Assembly (NCBI GenBank): GCA_005402585.1
Contig: BIFP01000068.1
Location: 372,001-436,000 of the forward strand
DNA length: 64,000 nucleotides
From: Micromonosporaceae bacterium KJ-029
GTDB lineage: Bacteria > Actinomycetota > Actinomycetes > Mycobacteriales > Micromonosporaceae
Direction: 5' to 3'
Positions 32,322 to 43,065 of the stretch are shown here, in pieces; within the stretch, counting starts at the first letter, position 1; each line of letters opens with the position of its first letter. Position numbers and translations under genes: made by a program. The notes under the pieces are model-generated. The model saw only the letters and a list, made by a program, of their open reading frames with translations, was not told the origin of the DNA and ran no database searches.

Positions 32322-33533
32322 ATGCACGACTTCACCAACCTGCTCATTGAGGTCGGCGCACTGCTGTTCCTGCTTGGGCTGCTCGGCCGGCTCGGCCGCC
32401 GGATCGGGCTCTCGCCGATCCCGCTGTACCTGCTGGCAGGTCTGGCCTTCGGCCACGGCGGCGTCCTGGAGTTGAGCGCCAGCGAGGAGTTCTTCGCCAT
32501 CGGCGCCGAAATCGGCGTGATCTTGCTGCTGGTGATGCTCGGCCTTGAGTACTCGGCCGACGAGCTGGTCGGCAACCTGCGGTCGGCCGCTCCGGCGGGG
32601 TTAATCGACGCGGTGCTCAACGCGCTGCCGGGCGCGGCGTTCGCCCTGATCCTGGGCTGGGGCTGGGTGGCCGCGGTGGTACTCGGCGGGATCACCTGGA
32701 TCTCGTCCTCCGGCGTGATCGCCAAGATCCTGGCCGACCTGGGCCGGCTCGGTAACCGGGAGACGCCGGTCATCCTCTCGGTACTCGTGGTCGAGGACCT
32801 GGCCATGGCGTTCTACCTGCCGCTGGCGACCGCGCTGCTCGCCGGGGTCGGCCTGGTCAAGGGCGGCGTCGCCCTCGCAGTGGCGGTGCTGACGGTGGTC
32901 ACGGTGCTGGTGGTCGCGCTCCGTTACGGCAATCTCATCTCCAAGGCCATGTCCGCCGACAACGCCGAGGCGCTGCTGCTCGGGGTGCTCGGCCTGACCC
33001 TGCTGGTCGCCGGGGTAGCGGCGAAGCTCCAGGTGTCGGCGGCGGTCGGCGCGTTCCTGGTCGGCATCGCGCTCTCCGGGCCGGTGGCCCACCACGCCAC
33101 CGAACTGCTGACCCCGCTGCGCGACCTGTTCGCCGCTGTCTTCTTCGTCTTCTTCGGGCTGGCCACCGACCCACGGCACATCCCGCCGGTGCTGCTGCCG
33201 GCGCTGCTGCTGGCGCTGGTCACCATGGGGACCAAGACGCTGACCGGCTACCTGGCGGCGCGGCGGGTCGGCATCGCCGAGCCGGGCCGCTGGCGGGCAG
33301 GGCTGGCGCTGGTGCCCCGGGGGGAGTTCTCCATCGTCATCGCCGGGCTCGCGGTGAGCGCCGGCAGCGTCGAGCCGAAGCTGGCGGCGCTCGCCGCTAC
33401 GTACGTACTGATCACGGTCGTGACCGGGCCGATGCTGGCCCGGCTGCCGGACTTCGCCTGGTTCAAGCGGTGGGTACGGGAGCGGGCGGCGGTCCAACGG
33501 GCCCGGGCGGCCTCGGCGGTGGACCGGGTATGA
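32322..33533 (+). CDS. CPA2-family cation/proton antiporter (KhtU-like)
   Basis: 403 residues and about 12 transmembrane helices. CPA2 hallmarks include ITWISSSGVIAKIL in the fifth to sixth helix region, VLVVEDLAMAFYLPL with the ion-binding acidic residue, and VGAFLVGIAL. There is no cytoplasmic RCK tail, which fits regulation in trans by the KhtT-like partner 7 bp upstream. It likely exports potassium in exchange for protons under alkaline or salt stress. No KhtS-type gene is present. Confidence 0.9.
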   Translation: MHDFTNLLIEVGALLFLLGLLGRLGRRIGLSPIPLYLLAGLAFGHGGVLELSASEEFFAIGAEIGVILLLVMLGLEYSADELVGNLRSAAPAGLIDAVLNALPGAAFALILGWGWVAAVVLGGITWISSSGVIAKILADLGRLGNRETPVILSVLVVEDLAMAFYLPLATALLAGVGLVKGGVALAVAVLTVVTVLVVALRYGNLISKAMSADNAEALLLGVLGLTLLVAGVAAKLQVSAAVGAFLVGIALSGPVAHHATELLTPLRDLFAAVFFVFFGLATDPRHIPPVLLPALLLALVTMGTKTLTGYLAARRVGIAEPGRWRAGLALVPRGEFSIVIAGLAVSAGSVEPKLAALAATYVLITVVTGPMLARLPDFAWFKRWVRERAAVQRARAASAVDRV

Positions 33534-33704
33534 CCAGCTGACGGCCGGGATCGACCGTCCGGACGACCCGGCCCAGCCAACAGATGTCGAATTGCTTCCT
33601 GGAGGGTCTACCCGTACTCACCGGTACCGCGTTAACGTGTCGCCCCAGCAGCCAGGGTTCGCGGCGGGCAGACGCCTCCGCGGGCGAGAGCGGAAGGTCG
33701 GCCG

Positions 33705-34133
33705 GTGAGCGTGCAGGAGTCAACGTTCCACGGCTTCGCCAACCCCGTCGACCCGACCCCGGCGGAGTTGCGAACGTGGGCGTACCATCCCGATTCCGTT
33801 CCGTTGACGTCCATGCCACCGGACTGGGACCTGCTGGTCTCCGGTGACCGGCTGGTGATGACGCTGTTCGAACTGGCCATGGACGGAAGGTGTCCGGCCC
33901 GCCGGTTCGCGCTGCACTGCCTCTACATCTACGCCGCGGACGGCATCCGGACGAACTTCCGGGCCCACCCGAAGCGGCGCTTCCGCAAGCTGGTGGACCA
34001 GGCCGAGCGCAACGGCGACGAGATGATGCGGATCTGGGCGCACAACAGTCGGACGTTGCTGTCCCGGCCGGAACTGTTCGTCTACCGGGATTGGTGCGAG
34101 GGCGGGCTGGTTCGGGAGGGCCGGCGGCTCTAG
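33705..34133 (+). CDS. Conserved hypothetical actinobacterial protein, 142 residues
   Basis: Start GTG 33705 with GGAAGG about 8 bp upstream. A soluble alpha-helical protein rich in Arg, Trp and Tyr. It has a conserved-looking core CPARRFALHCLYIYAADGIR and KRRFRKLVDQAERNGDEMM. No membrane segment or catalytic signature that I recognise. It stands alone after khtU and ends before a very large inverted repeat. Confidence 0.75.
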   Translation: MSVQESTFHGFANPVDPTPAELRTWAYHPDSVPLTSMPPDWDLLVSGDRLVMTLFELAMDGRCPARRFALHCLYIYAADGIRTNFRAHPKRRFRKLVDQAERNGDEMMRIWAHNSRTLLSRPELFVYRDWCEGGLVREGRRL

Positions 34134-34180
34134 GTTCCGTCTTCTGGCTTTCGGTGGGGCGTGGTCCCTTCCTCGTCGGG

Positions 34181-34258
34181 TGGGGTGTGGCCCCGCCGTG
34201 CCCGGCTCCGGGCGGTCAGGCTTGATCCCTCCGCCGGGCACGGCGGGGCCACACCTCA
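34181..34258. terminator. Very long inverted repeat between converging genes
   Basis: Arms 34184-34206 and 34233-34255 are perfect complements over 23 bp (GTGTGGCCCCGCCGTG...). Three more outer pairs include one G-U. The loop is 26 nt. It lies 48 bp after the 142-residue gene and could terminate both converging genes. The length is unusual for a simple terminator. Confidence 0.75.
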
Positions 34259-34321
34259 GCTTCGTGGCTTGCCTGCCGGCTTCGTGGGGTGATCTCTGGT
34301 GTGCTGCCGTGGGACGGCGAA

Positions 34322-34352
34322 CGGGCCGGGACCCCCCGTGGCTCCCGGCCCG
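34322..34352 (-). terminator. Hairpin after the 72-residue gene
   Basis: CGGGCCGGGA and its exact complement, loop 11 nt, 16 bp downstream of the minus-strand stop at 34368. Confidence 0.65.
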
Positions 34353-34367
34353 CACGTCGGCGGATCG

Positions 34368-34586
34368 TCAGCGTGCCGACCCGCCCCGCTCGCGGCGGTG
34401 CTGCGCGGAACGGGCCTGGCCGGCGCCGTGTCCGCCCTGGCCTCCCTGTCCGCTGAACCTGCCGGCCTTGACCTGGTCGACGAAGCGTCCCTTGGTGATC
34501 CGGTCGAATCGCGTACGGACATCCTCAGCCAGGCGGTCGAGCCGATGCTCCGCCGCTTCGGCCACCTTCTTCGCCGATTCCGTCAT
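34368..34586 (-). CDS. Small basic protein resembling MT0933-like antitoxin family
   Basis: 72 residues from ATG 34586 with GGGGGAG upstream. The N-terminal 45 residues are an amphipathic helix followed by FDRITKGRFVDQVKAGRF, similar in spirit to the KYADQV motif of MT0933-like (PF14013) proteins. The tail is Gly/Gln then Arg/Ser-rich. No toxin gene is next to it. The family link is weak; it may simply be a small stress or nucleoid protein. Confidence 0.55.
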   Translation of the reverse strand: MTESAKKVAEAAEHRLDRLAEDVRTRFDRITKGRFVDQVKAGRFSGQGGQGGHGAGQARSAQHRRERGGSAR

Positions 34587-34699
34587 GGCTCCCCCCGCCA
34601 GATCGGAGTCCGGATTGAGATGGTTGGACCTTATTTTCTGAGGCTAACGGAGACAGTCCGGCCGCGCTCGGGGTTTGAGAAGAGCACCGTTCACGAGTG

Positions 34700-34724
34700 C
34701 GGGCACGCCCTCCCGGCGTGCCCG
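34700..34724 (-). terminator. Terminator of the dnaK-grpE-dnaJ-hspR operon
   Basis: CGGGCACGCC, loop CTCCC, exact complement, about 60 bp past the hspR stop. Confidence 0.7.
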
Positions 34725-34782
34725 ACATCGACACGAGACGCCGCCCGGCGCCGCTGGCCAGCGGCCGGGACGGTGGGAGCGG

Positions 34783-35223
34783 TCAGCGTCCGGGGCTGCG
34801 CCGGGGACGCCAGACGACCAGGGCGGTGGAGGTCTGGTTGGTCGGGACGAGGTCGCGGCCGGGAAAACGGGCCAGCGACTCCAGCTCGGCCATCCGGCGG
34901 TACGCGGCCTCCAGCTCGGCCTCCAACTGGGCGACCCGTTGCTGCGCCTGCTCCAGCAACTGTTCCAGTCCGATGATCCGCTTGATCCCGGCGAGGTTGA
35001 CTCCGTCGTCCTGACTGAGCCGCTGCACCTCGCGCAGCAGCACCACGTCCCGCACGCTGTACCGGCGCCCACCACCGGCCGCCCGGCCAGCCTGCACCAG
35101 GCCCAGCCGGTCGTACTGGCGCAGCGTCTGCGGGTGCATTCCCGCCATCCGCGCCGCAACCGAGATCATCAGCACCTTGGCCTCGTAGGCAGGGTCATCC
35201 GAACCGACGAACCCGTCTGCCAT
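34783..35223 (-). CDS. hspR: Heat-shock repressor HspR (MerR family)
   Basis: 146 residues from ATG 35223 (GAGGTGAGCGGG before it; an in-frame GTG at 35232 is possible). MerR helix-turn-helix ISVAARMAGMHPQTLRQYDR, wing GLVQAGRAAGGGRRYS and a dimerising coiled coil (about 75-115). HspR binds HAIR sites, with DnaK as co-repressor. Two such sites occur in this window. Last gene of the dnaK operon, 28 bp after dnaJ. Confidence 0.95.
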   Translation of the reverse strand: MADGFVGSDDPAYEAKVLMISVAARMAGMHPQTLRQYDRLGLVQAGRAAGGGRRYSVRDVVLLREVQRLSQDDGVNLAGIKRIIGLEQLLEQAQQRVAQLEAELEAAYRRMAELESLARFPGRDLVPTNQTSTALVVWRPRRSPGR

Positions 35224-35251
35224 CCCGCTCACCTCCGCACCGCTTCACCGA

Positions 35252-36442
35252 TCAATCGAACCGACGCACTCGCGCGTCGAGATGTTCCCGGGCCGCCGGC
35301 GGGGTCTGCGCGACGAACGTCTCAAGGGCGGCCCGCGCCTCGTCGGACACCCGCGCCGGCACCACCACTTCGAGCGTGACCAGCAGGTCGCCGACCTGAC
35401 CGTCGCGGCGGCTCACTCCCTTGCCCCGGGCCCGCAGGATCCGCCCGCTCGGCGTACCCGCCGGCACCCGTAGGGTCACCGCCCCGTCGAGGGTCGGCAC
35501 CCGCAGGTCGGTGCCGAGCACCGCCTCCGCGAACGTGATCGGCACGGTCAGCGTGAGGTCGTCACCGCTGCGCCCGAAGATCTCGTCCGGCCGGACCTTC
35601 ACGTGTACGAACAGGTCGCCCGCCGGACCACCGCGCTCGCCCGGCTCGCCTCGGCCGGCCAGCCGGATCCGCTGGCCGTCACCCACCCCGGCGGGAAAGC
35701 GGACGTTGAGCGTACGGGTCTTGGTCACCCCGCCGGTGCCCTGGCACTCCGGGCACTTCTCGTCCACCACCGTGCCGACGCCCTGACAGTTGCGGCACGG
35801 CTCGGAGAAGCTGAACGCGCCCTGGTTCCGGGTGGTCACCCCGGCGCCATGGCAGACCTGGCAGGTCCGGGGCTGGGTGCCCGGCTTGGCGCCGTTGCCG
35901 TGACAGGTGTCGCAGACCCCGGGTGCCCGCAGCGTCAGCGGCAGGGTCACGCCCCGGACGGCGTCGTGGAAGTCGAGCACCACCTCGGTCTCCACGTCGC
36001 GGCCCCGCGCCGGACCGGGGGCGCCACCGGTGGTGCCGCCGCCACCCGCGCCGCCCGAGAAGAACGAGCTGAACAGGTCGGAGATGCCGCCACCGGCGAA
36101 CCGGCCACCACCCGCCGGCGCACCGCCGAACAGGTCGGAGACGTCGAACGGCACACCACCGCCGGGCTGGCCCGCCTGGCGCGCCCCGCGCCGGAACGCG
36201 CCCGAGCCGAACAGCGAGCGCATCTCGTCGTACTCGCGGCGCTTCGCGTCGTCGCCGAGCACCGCGTACGCCTCGGAGACCGCCTTGAAGCGCTCCTCGG
36301 CCTTGGAATCACCGGGGTTGTGGTCCGGGTGCGACTCCCGGGCCAGCTTCCGGTACGCCTTCTTGATCTCGTCAGCGGGGGCGGTCTTCGCCACACCCAG
36401 GACCGCGTAGTAGTCCTTCTCGATCCAGTCCTTGGAACTCAC
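35252..36442 (-). CDS. dnaJ: Chaperone DnaJ
   Basis: 396 residues. J domain with HPD at 38-40, a Gly/Phe-rich region (about 80-140), four CxxCxGxG zinc repeats (CDTCHGNG, CQVCHGAG, CRNCQGVG, CPECQGTG) and the two C-terminal substrate domains. It stimulates DnaK ATPase and delivers clients. GTG 36442 has GGAGGTGCG upstream. It is separated from grpE by a 20-bp hairpin. Confidence 0.97.
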   Translation of the reverse strand: MSSKDWIEKDYYAVLGVAKTAPADEIKKAYRKLARESHPDHNPGDSKAEERFKAVSEAYAVLGDDAKRREYDEMRSLFGSGAFRRGARQAGQPGGGVPFDVSDLFGGAPAGGGRFAGGGISDLFSSFFSGGAGGGGTTGGAPGPARGRDVETEVVLDFHDAVRGVTLPLTLRAPGVCDTCHGNGAKPGTQPRTCQVCHGAGVTTRNQGAFSFSEPCRNCQGVGTVVDEKCPECQGTGGVTKTRTLNVRFPAGVGDGQRIRLAGRGEPGERGGPAGDLFVHVKVRPDEIFGRSGDDLTLTVPITFAEAVLGTDLRVPTLDGAVTLRVPAGTPSGRILRARGKGVSRRDGQVGDLLVTLEVVVPARVSDEARAALETFVAQTPPAAREHLDARVRRFD

Positions 36443-36466
36443 CGCACCTCCTCCCCGCCTCCGGGT

Positions 36467-36511
36467 CCGGGCCGTCCCGCCCGCCGAGTCTCGGCGGGCG
36501 GGACGGCCCGG
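36467..36511 (-). terminator. 20-bp hairpin between grpE and dnaJ (attenuator)
   Basis: Arms 36467-36486 and 36492-36511 are perfectly complementary, with a 5-nt loop AGTCT. It lies inside the dnaK-grpE-dnaJ-hspR operon and ends 13 bp past the grpE stop. It should reduce dnaJ and hspR expression relative to dnaK and grpE, or act as a processing site. Confidence 0.8.
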
Positions 36512-36524
36512 TCACCGTCGCGCA

Positions 36525-37301
36525 CTATTCCGGGTCGGCGACCGCGACCATGGCGGGCCGCAGCAGTCGCTCACCTATCTGGTAGCCCCGACGCATCACC
36601 TGCACGCAGGTCGGCTCGGTGACGTCGGCCGAGGTCTGGTGGGCCACCGCCTCGTGCACCGTCGGGTCGAACGGGTCACCCTGCTCACCGAACGGGGTCA
36701 ACCCGAACTTGCCCAGCGCGGTGGTCAGCTGCTCGGCCACCGAGCCGAACGGGCCGACCAGGTCGCCGTGTTCCCGGGCCCGGTCCAGGTCGTCCAGGAT
36801 CGGCAGCAGCGCGGCGAGCACCGCGCCGGTCGCCTGCTCGGTGACCAGGCCACGGTCGCGCTCGACCCGCTTGCGGTAGTTGGCGTACTCGGCCGACACC
36901 CGCTGCAGGTCCCGCGTGCGTTCCTCGAGGTCGGCACGGAGCGCCTCCAGCTCGGCGCCGAGCCCGCCACCGGCGGTCTCCGACGGCTCCTCGGCCGAGG
37001 CCTCCCCGACCGGCTGGGCAGGGGAGTCCACCACCGGCGGGCCGTCGGTGGACGGCTCGCTCAGCGCGGTGGCCTCGACCTCCATCGCGTCGACCACGAC
37101 CTCGGCGTCCTCGACCAAGCCCTCGGCCGGCGCGTCCGAGCCGGCGTCGGCAGCCGTACCATCCGGCTCCTGGGTCTGGCTGATCTTGCGGTTGTTCCGG
37201 ATGACCACCCGCGGCGCGTCGCCGGCGGTCGGCTCGGATGCCGAGCCACCCGGCGCCGATCCGGTGCTACCCGGGTCGGCGGCTCGGGGCTTCTCCGTCA
37301 T
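36525..37301 (-). CDS. grpE: Nucleotide exchange factor GrpE
   Basis: 258 residues. A disordered acidic N-terminal region (1-110) is longer than in most GrpE proteins. The coiled coil (EALRADLEERTRDLQRVSAE YANYRKR region, about 115-150) and the beta domain ending in VMRRGYQIGERLLRPAMVAV are canonical. It releases ADP from DnaK. ATG 37301 lies 46 bp after the dnaK stop. Confidence 0.95.
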   Translation of the reverse strand: MTEKPRAADPGSTGSAPGGSASEPTAGDAPRVVIRNNRKISQTQEPDGTAADAGSDAPAEGLVEDAEVVVDAMEVEATALSEPSTDGPPVVDSPAQPVGEASAEEPSETAGGGLGAELEALRADLEERTRDLQRVSAEYANYRKRVERDRGLVTEQATGAVLAALLPILDDLDRAREHGDLVGPFGSVAEQLTTALGKFGLTPFGEQGDPFDPTVHEAVAHQTSADVTEPTCVQVMRRGYQIGERLLRPAMVAVADPE

Positions 37302-37347
37302 ACGACTACCTCATCCCTCTGCCCGTGAACTCGTGTCGCGGGGACCG

Positions 37348-39219
<1,872 letters not shown>

Positions 39220-39308
39220 CTTCGCTTCCTCGCTTCGTAACGTTGAGCAGGTGACGGACCTCCGGTCACCCTGCCCGGCGGGCGCCGCCCGCAGCGACCC
39301 CACCTCAA

Positions 39309-39355
39309 GTTGAGTGAACTTGACTCAATAGTGCCACGGCACTGCAAATCGTCAA
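39309..39355 (-). promoter_or_regulatory. dnaK promoter with overlapping HAIR operator
   Basis: The HAIR box GTTGAGT-GAACTTG-ACTCAAT (39309-39329) has a perfect TTGAGT/ACTCAA core. Upstream on the minus strand TTGACG (39350-39355), 16 bp, CACTAT (39328-39333) form a sigma-A-type promoter. The -10 abuts the operator, so HspR would block it. A further TTGAGTC half-site lies near 39362. Confidence 0.8.
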
Positions 39356-39439
39356 GTCAAGGTTGAGTCGAGTCGGCGCAACCCGGCGCTCGCTACCGAC
39401 CGGTTGTCTTACCTTGCGTCGGTCGGGCACGCTTTAGCG

Positions 39440-41284
39440 GTGACGACGAACGGCGATCACGCCTCACTCTCCGGCACGCCCGCCGTCGCAGCCCGCACCG
39501 GCTTCACCGACGCCGGGGAGGACCGGCCCGCGGCCACCGGGGACGACAGCCTGCCTGACTCTCTGACCGGCCTGCGGGCCGCGATCGGAGCGGCCCGCTT
39601 CCCGCTGGCCCTGCCCTCGGCCGAGCCGGCCGGACGGATCGGCGCCGCCCTCGCCGACCAACTCGACGACTACCTGTTGCCCCGGCTCTCCCGCCTCGAC
39701 GCGCCACTGCTCGTGGTGGTCGGCGGGTCCACCGGCGCCGGCAAGTCGACCCTGGTCAACAGCCTGGTGCAGGCCCGGGTCAGCGCCGCCGGAGTGTTGC
39801 GGCCGACCACCCGATCCCCGGTCCTGGTCTGCAACCCGGCCGACTCGCCCTGGTTCCGCCGGGGCGAACTGCTGCCCGGGCTGACCCGCACCAACCAGCC
39901 CAGCGAGGACCCCCGCACCCTGCACCTGGTCACCGCCCCGGCCCTCGCCCCCGGCCTGGCCTTCCTGGACGCCCCCGACATCGACTCGGTGGTCGACGCC
40001 AACCGCGCGCTGGCCGGCCAACTGCTCGCCGCCGCCGACCTCTGGCTCTTCGTCACCACTGCCGCCCGGTACGCCGACGCCGTCCCCTGGGAGCTGTTGC
40101 ACGGCGCGCGGGCCAGGGGCACGGTGATCGCCCTGGTGCTCGACCGGGTGCCGGCGGAGGCCACCGACGAGGTCGCCGCCCACCTCGCCGAGATGCTGGC
40201 CGAGCAGGGTCTCGGCTCGGCGCCGCTGTTCGTCCTGCCGGAGACCTGGGTCGACGGCCAGGGTCTGCTGCCCAGCCGGGTCACCGCGCCGCTGGCGAAC
40301 TGGTTCGCCCGGCTCGCCGCCGACGCCGACGCCCGCTCGGCGGTGATCCGGCAGACCCTGGGTGGCGCGCTGGCCGCCCTGCAACCGACCGTGGAGAGCC
40401 TGGCCGCGGCCGCCGACGAGCAGGTGGCCGCCGCCGACGCGCTGGACGAACGGGTACGCGCCGCGTACCGGGCCGCGAACCGGACGGTCGACCAGGGGCT
40501 GCGCGACGGCCGGCTGCTCCGTGGCGAGGTGCTCGCCCGCTGGCAGGAGTTCCTCGGCACCAGCGAGTTCTTCCGCACTTTGGAGGCGCGGATCGGCCGG
40601 CTGCGAGACCGGGTGGTGGCCACGTTCAGCCGGCGGCCGGCGCCGGTCGTCGAGCTGCGTGACGCGATCGAGTCCCAACTGGTGACGCTGCTGCTGGGGG
40701 TCGCCGCCGAGGCGGCCGAGCACGCGTACACCGGGTGGAAGGCCCACCCGGCCGGAGCCGCACTGCTCGAAACAGATCTCGCCCACCACTCGCCCGACCT
40801 GACCGAACGCGCCGAGCGGCTGGTCCGGGACTGGCAGCGCGGCGTGCTGGAGCTGGTCCGTGCCGAGGGTGGTGACCGGCGCTTCGTGGCCCGGACGGCG
40901 GCGTACGCGGTGAACGCGACCGGGCTGGCCGTGATGATCGCGGTCTTCGCCTCCACCGCGTTCATCCCGACCGGGCTTGAGGTCGCCACCGGCGCCGGCA
41001 CCACCGTCGCCGGCCAGGCGGTACTCCAGGCGATCTTCGGCGACCAGGCCGTGCGTACGCTGGCCGGCAAGGCCCGGGAGGACCTGCTGGAGCGGGTGCG
41101 GGACCTGCTGGACTCCGAGGCCGCCCGCTTCCTCACCCGGACCGACCAGGCGCGGCCGGCGACCCCGACTGCGGCGGCGCTGCGCCAGGCGGCTGAACGG
41201 GTGGAGGCGGCCCGGCTGCACAGCGGATTCGTCGGCGCCGCCCCCACGGTGAGCGTGGCGGCCGACGAGGGGCGGCACCCGTGA
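39440..41284 (+). CDS. Dynamin-like GTPase, first of a pair
   Basis: 614 residues from GTG 39440. G1 loop GGSTGAGKST at 95-104, G3-like FLDAPDIDSV and a later LVLDRVP in the G4 position. A long helical domain and one hydrophobic hairpin (ATGLAVMIAVFASTAFIPTG, near 495-515) precede a C-terminal coiled coil. This matches bacterial dynamin-like or YfjP-type membrane GTPases that occur as adjacent unequal pairs. The second gene overlaps by 4 bp (GTGA). Probably membrane remodelling or protection; diverges from dnaK. Confidence 0.85.
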   Translation: MTTNGDHASLSGTPAVAARTGFTDAGEDRPAATGDDSLPDSLTGLRAAIGAARFPLALPSAEPAGRIGAALADQLDDYLLPRLSRLDAPLLVVVGGSTGAGKSTLVNSLVQARVSAAGVLRPTTRSPVLVCNPADSPWFRRGELLPGLTRTNQPSEDPRTLHLVTAPALAPGLAFLDAPDIDSVVDANRALAGQLLAAADLWLFVTTAARYADAVPWELLHGARARGTVIALVLDRVPAEATDEVAAHLAEMLAEQGLGSAPLFVLPETWVDGQGLLPSRVTAPLANWFARLAADADARSAVIRQTLGGALAALQPTVESLAAAADEQVAAADALDERVRAAYRAANRTVDQGLRDGRLLRGEVLARWQEFLGTSEFFRTLEARIGRLRDRVVATFSRRPAPVVELRDAIESQLVTLLLGVAAEAAEHAYTGWKAHPAGAALLETDLAHHSPDLTERAERLVRDWQRGVLELVRAEGGDRRFVARTAAYAVNATGLAVMIAVFASTAFIPTGLEVATGAGTTVAGQAVLQAIFGDQAVRTLAGKAREDLLERVRDLLDSEAARFLTRTDQARPATPTAAALRQAAERVEAARLHSGFVGAAPTVSVAADEGRHP

Positions 41285-42978
41285 GCGAGCGGACCATTCG
41301 GCTCAGCAGCGTCGGCGAGCGCCTTCGGGAGGCGTTCCGGGTCGACGAGCGGGTGGACGCCGATCAGCTGGTCGCCCGGCTGGAGGCGGTGAACCGCTTC
41401 CTCGGCATCGTCGACGGGCACCTGCCGGACACCCCGCTGGTCCCGGCACGCACGCTGGTCGAGCGGGCCGGGACCCGGCTGTCGCTGTCCCGCGACCACA
41501 CCGTGGTGGCGCTGGCCGGCGCGACCGGCAGCGGAAAGTCGAGCTTGTTCAACGCGATGGCCCGGATGGACCTGTCGCCGGTCGGGGTTCGCCGGCCCAC
41601 CACCGGCGTGACCCACGCCTCCGTCTGGGGGCCGCTCGACGCGGCCACCCGGCTGCTCGACTGGCTCGGCGTGCTGCCCCGGCACCGGTTCGTCCGGGAG
41701 AGCCTGCTGGACGCCGACGACGAGTCCGTCCTGCACGGGCTGATCCTGCTCGACCTGCCGGATTTCGACTCCGTGCAGCACTCGCACCGGCTGGAGGTGG
41801 ACCGGCTGCTCGGCCTGGTGGACCTCGTGGTCTGGGTGGTCGACCCGCAGAAGTACGCCGACCGGGTGGTGCACGGCAGCTACCTCCGCGAGTTCCACCA
41901 GCACCGGGACGTCACCCTGGTCGTACTCAACCAGACCGATCGGCTGCCCCCGGCCGACGTGCCGCGGGTGCTGGCCGACCTGCGCCGGCTGCTCGACGCG
42001 GACGGGCTGGACGGGGTGCCGCTGCTGGCCACCACCGTCACCGACCCGGCCGGGCCGGACCCGCTACGAACCGCGCTGGAGCGCACCGTCGCCGAACGGC
42101 AGGCCGCCCTGCGCCGGCTCTCCGGGGACGTGGACGCGGTGGTCGCCGCGCTGGACGAGATGGTCGGTGCGCCCCGATCGGCGCTCGCCCCGGACGATCC
42201 CGCGGTCGCCACGCTGGACCGGGCGTTGGGCGCGGCGGCGGGGGTGCCGACGGTCGTGGCAGCGGTCGAGCAGGCGTACCGGCACCGGGCCGCGGCGGCC
42301 ACCGGCTGGCCGCTGGTGCGGTTCTGGCAGCGACTGCGTCCCGACCCGCTCCGCCGGCTGCACCTGTCCGGCCCGCCGGGCGATCCGGCGGAGAGCCTGG
42401 TCGCCGCGACGTCCGTACCCGAGCCCAGCGCCGCCGACAAGTCCGCGCTGGCGCTGGCGCTGCGCACGGTGACCGAGCGGGCCGCGTCGGGGCTGCCGAG
42501 CGCCTGGCCGGACGCGGTGGCCACGGCCGCCCGCTCCCGCCTCGCTGACCTGCCCGACGCTCTGGACCGCGCGGTCGCCGGTGCCGACCTGGGATTGAAC
42601 CGGCCCCGGGCCTGGTGGCAGCTGGTCGGTGGGGTGCAGTGGCTGGTCACCCTCGCCGCGGTGGCCGGGCTGGGCTGGTTGGCCCTCGGCTACGCGCTGC
42701 GGGCGCTGGGGCTGCCGGAACTGCGGTATCCGATGGTCGGCGAGGTTCCCGCGCCTACCCTGCTGCTGCTCGGTGGGCTGCTGTCCGGGCTGCTGATGGC
42801 GGCCCTGGCGCGGCCGGTGGCCCGGTGGGCCGCCCGGCGGGCCCGGCAGCGGGCCGAGGCGCGGCTGACCGACGCGGTGGCCCTCGTCGCCGACGAGTAC
42901 GTGCTCGCCCCGGTCCGGGCGGTGATCGCCGCGCATGCCGACGCCCGGACCGTCCTGGAGGTCGCCCGGCACCGGTGA
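41281..42978 (+). CDS. Dynamin-like GTPase, second of a pair (YfjP-like)
   Basis: 565 residues. G1 GATGSGKSS at 80-88, a Thr-containing RRPTTGVTHAS G2, G3 LLDLPDFDS near 158-166, G4 NQTD near 219. Two transmembrane helices (about 445-465 and 485-505) lie in the C-terminal third, followed by a basic helix. It is translationally coupled to the first GTPase. Together they resemble the heteromeric dynamin pairs of actinomycetes, of which some act at sporulation septa. Confidence 0.87.
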   Translation: MSERTIRLSSVGERLREAFRVDERVDADQLVARLEAVNRFLGIVDGHLPDTPLVPARTLVERAGTRLSLSRDHTVVALAGATGSGKSSLFNAMARMDLSPVGVRRPTTGVTHASVWGPLDAATRLLDWLGVLPRHRFVRESLLDADDESVLHGLILLDLPDFDSVQHSHRLEVDRLLGLVDLVVWVVDPQKYADRVVHGSYLREFHQHRDVTLVVLNQTDRLPPADVPRVLADLRRLLDADGLDGVPLLATTVTDPAGPDPLRTALERTVAERQAALRRLSGDVDAVVAALDEMVGAPRSALAPDDPAVATLDRALGAAAGVPTVVAAVEQAYRHRAAAATGWPLVRFWQRLRPDPLRRLHLSGPPGDPAESLVAATSVPEPSAADKSALALALRTVTERAASGLPSAWPDAVATAARSRLADLPDALDRAVAGADLGLNRPRAWWQLVGGVQWLVTLAAVAGLGWLALGYALRALGLPELRYPMVGEVPAPTLLLLGGLLSGLLMAALARPVARWAARRARQRAEARLTDAVALVADEYVLAPVRAVIAAHADARTVLEVARHR

Positions 42979-43065
42979 GGTCCGCGCGGCTCCGTCCCGA
43001 CCCGTCCCACGCCGGTCGGGTCGCTAGCCGCGTGACTGAGCGGCGAGCGGCGTAGGGTCGGAGTC

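Noticed and set aside
34368..34586. Toxin-antitoxin pair
   Set aside because: The small protein resembles an antitoxin only loosely and no toxin-like gene is adjacent.
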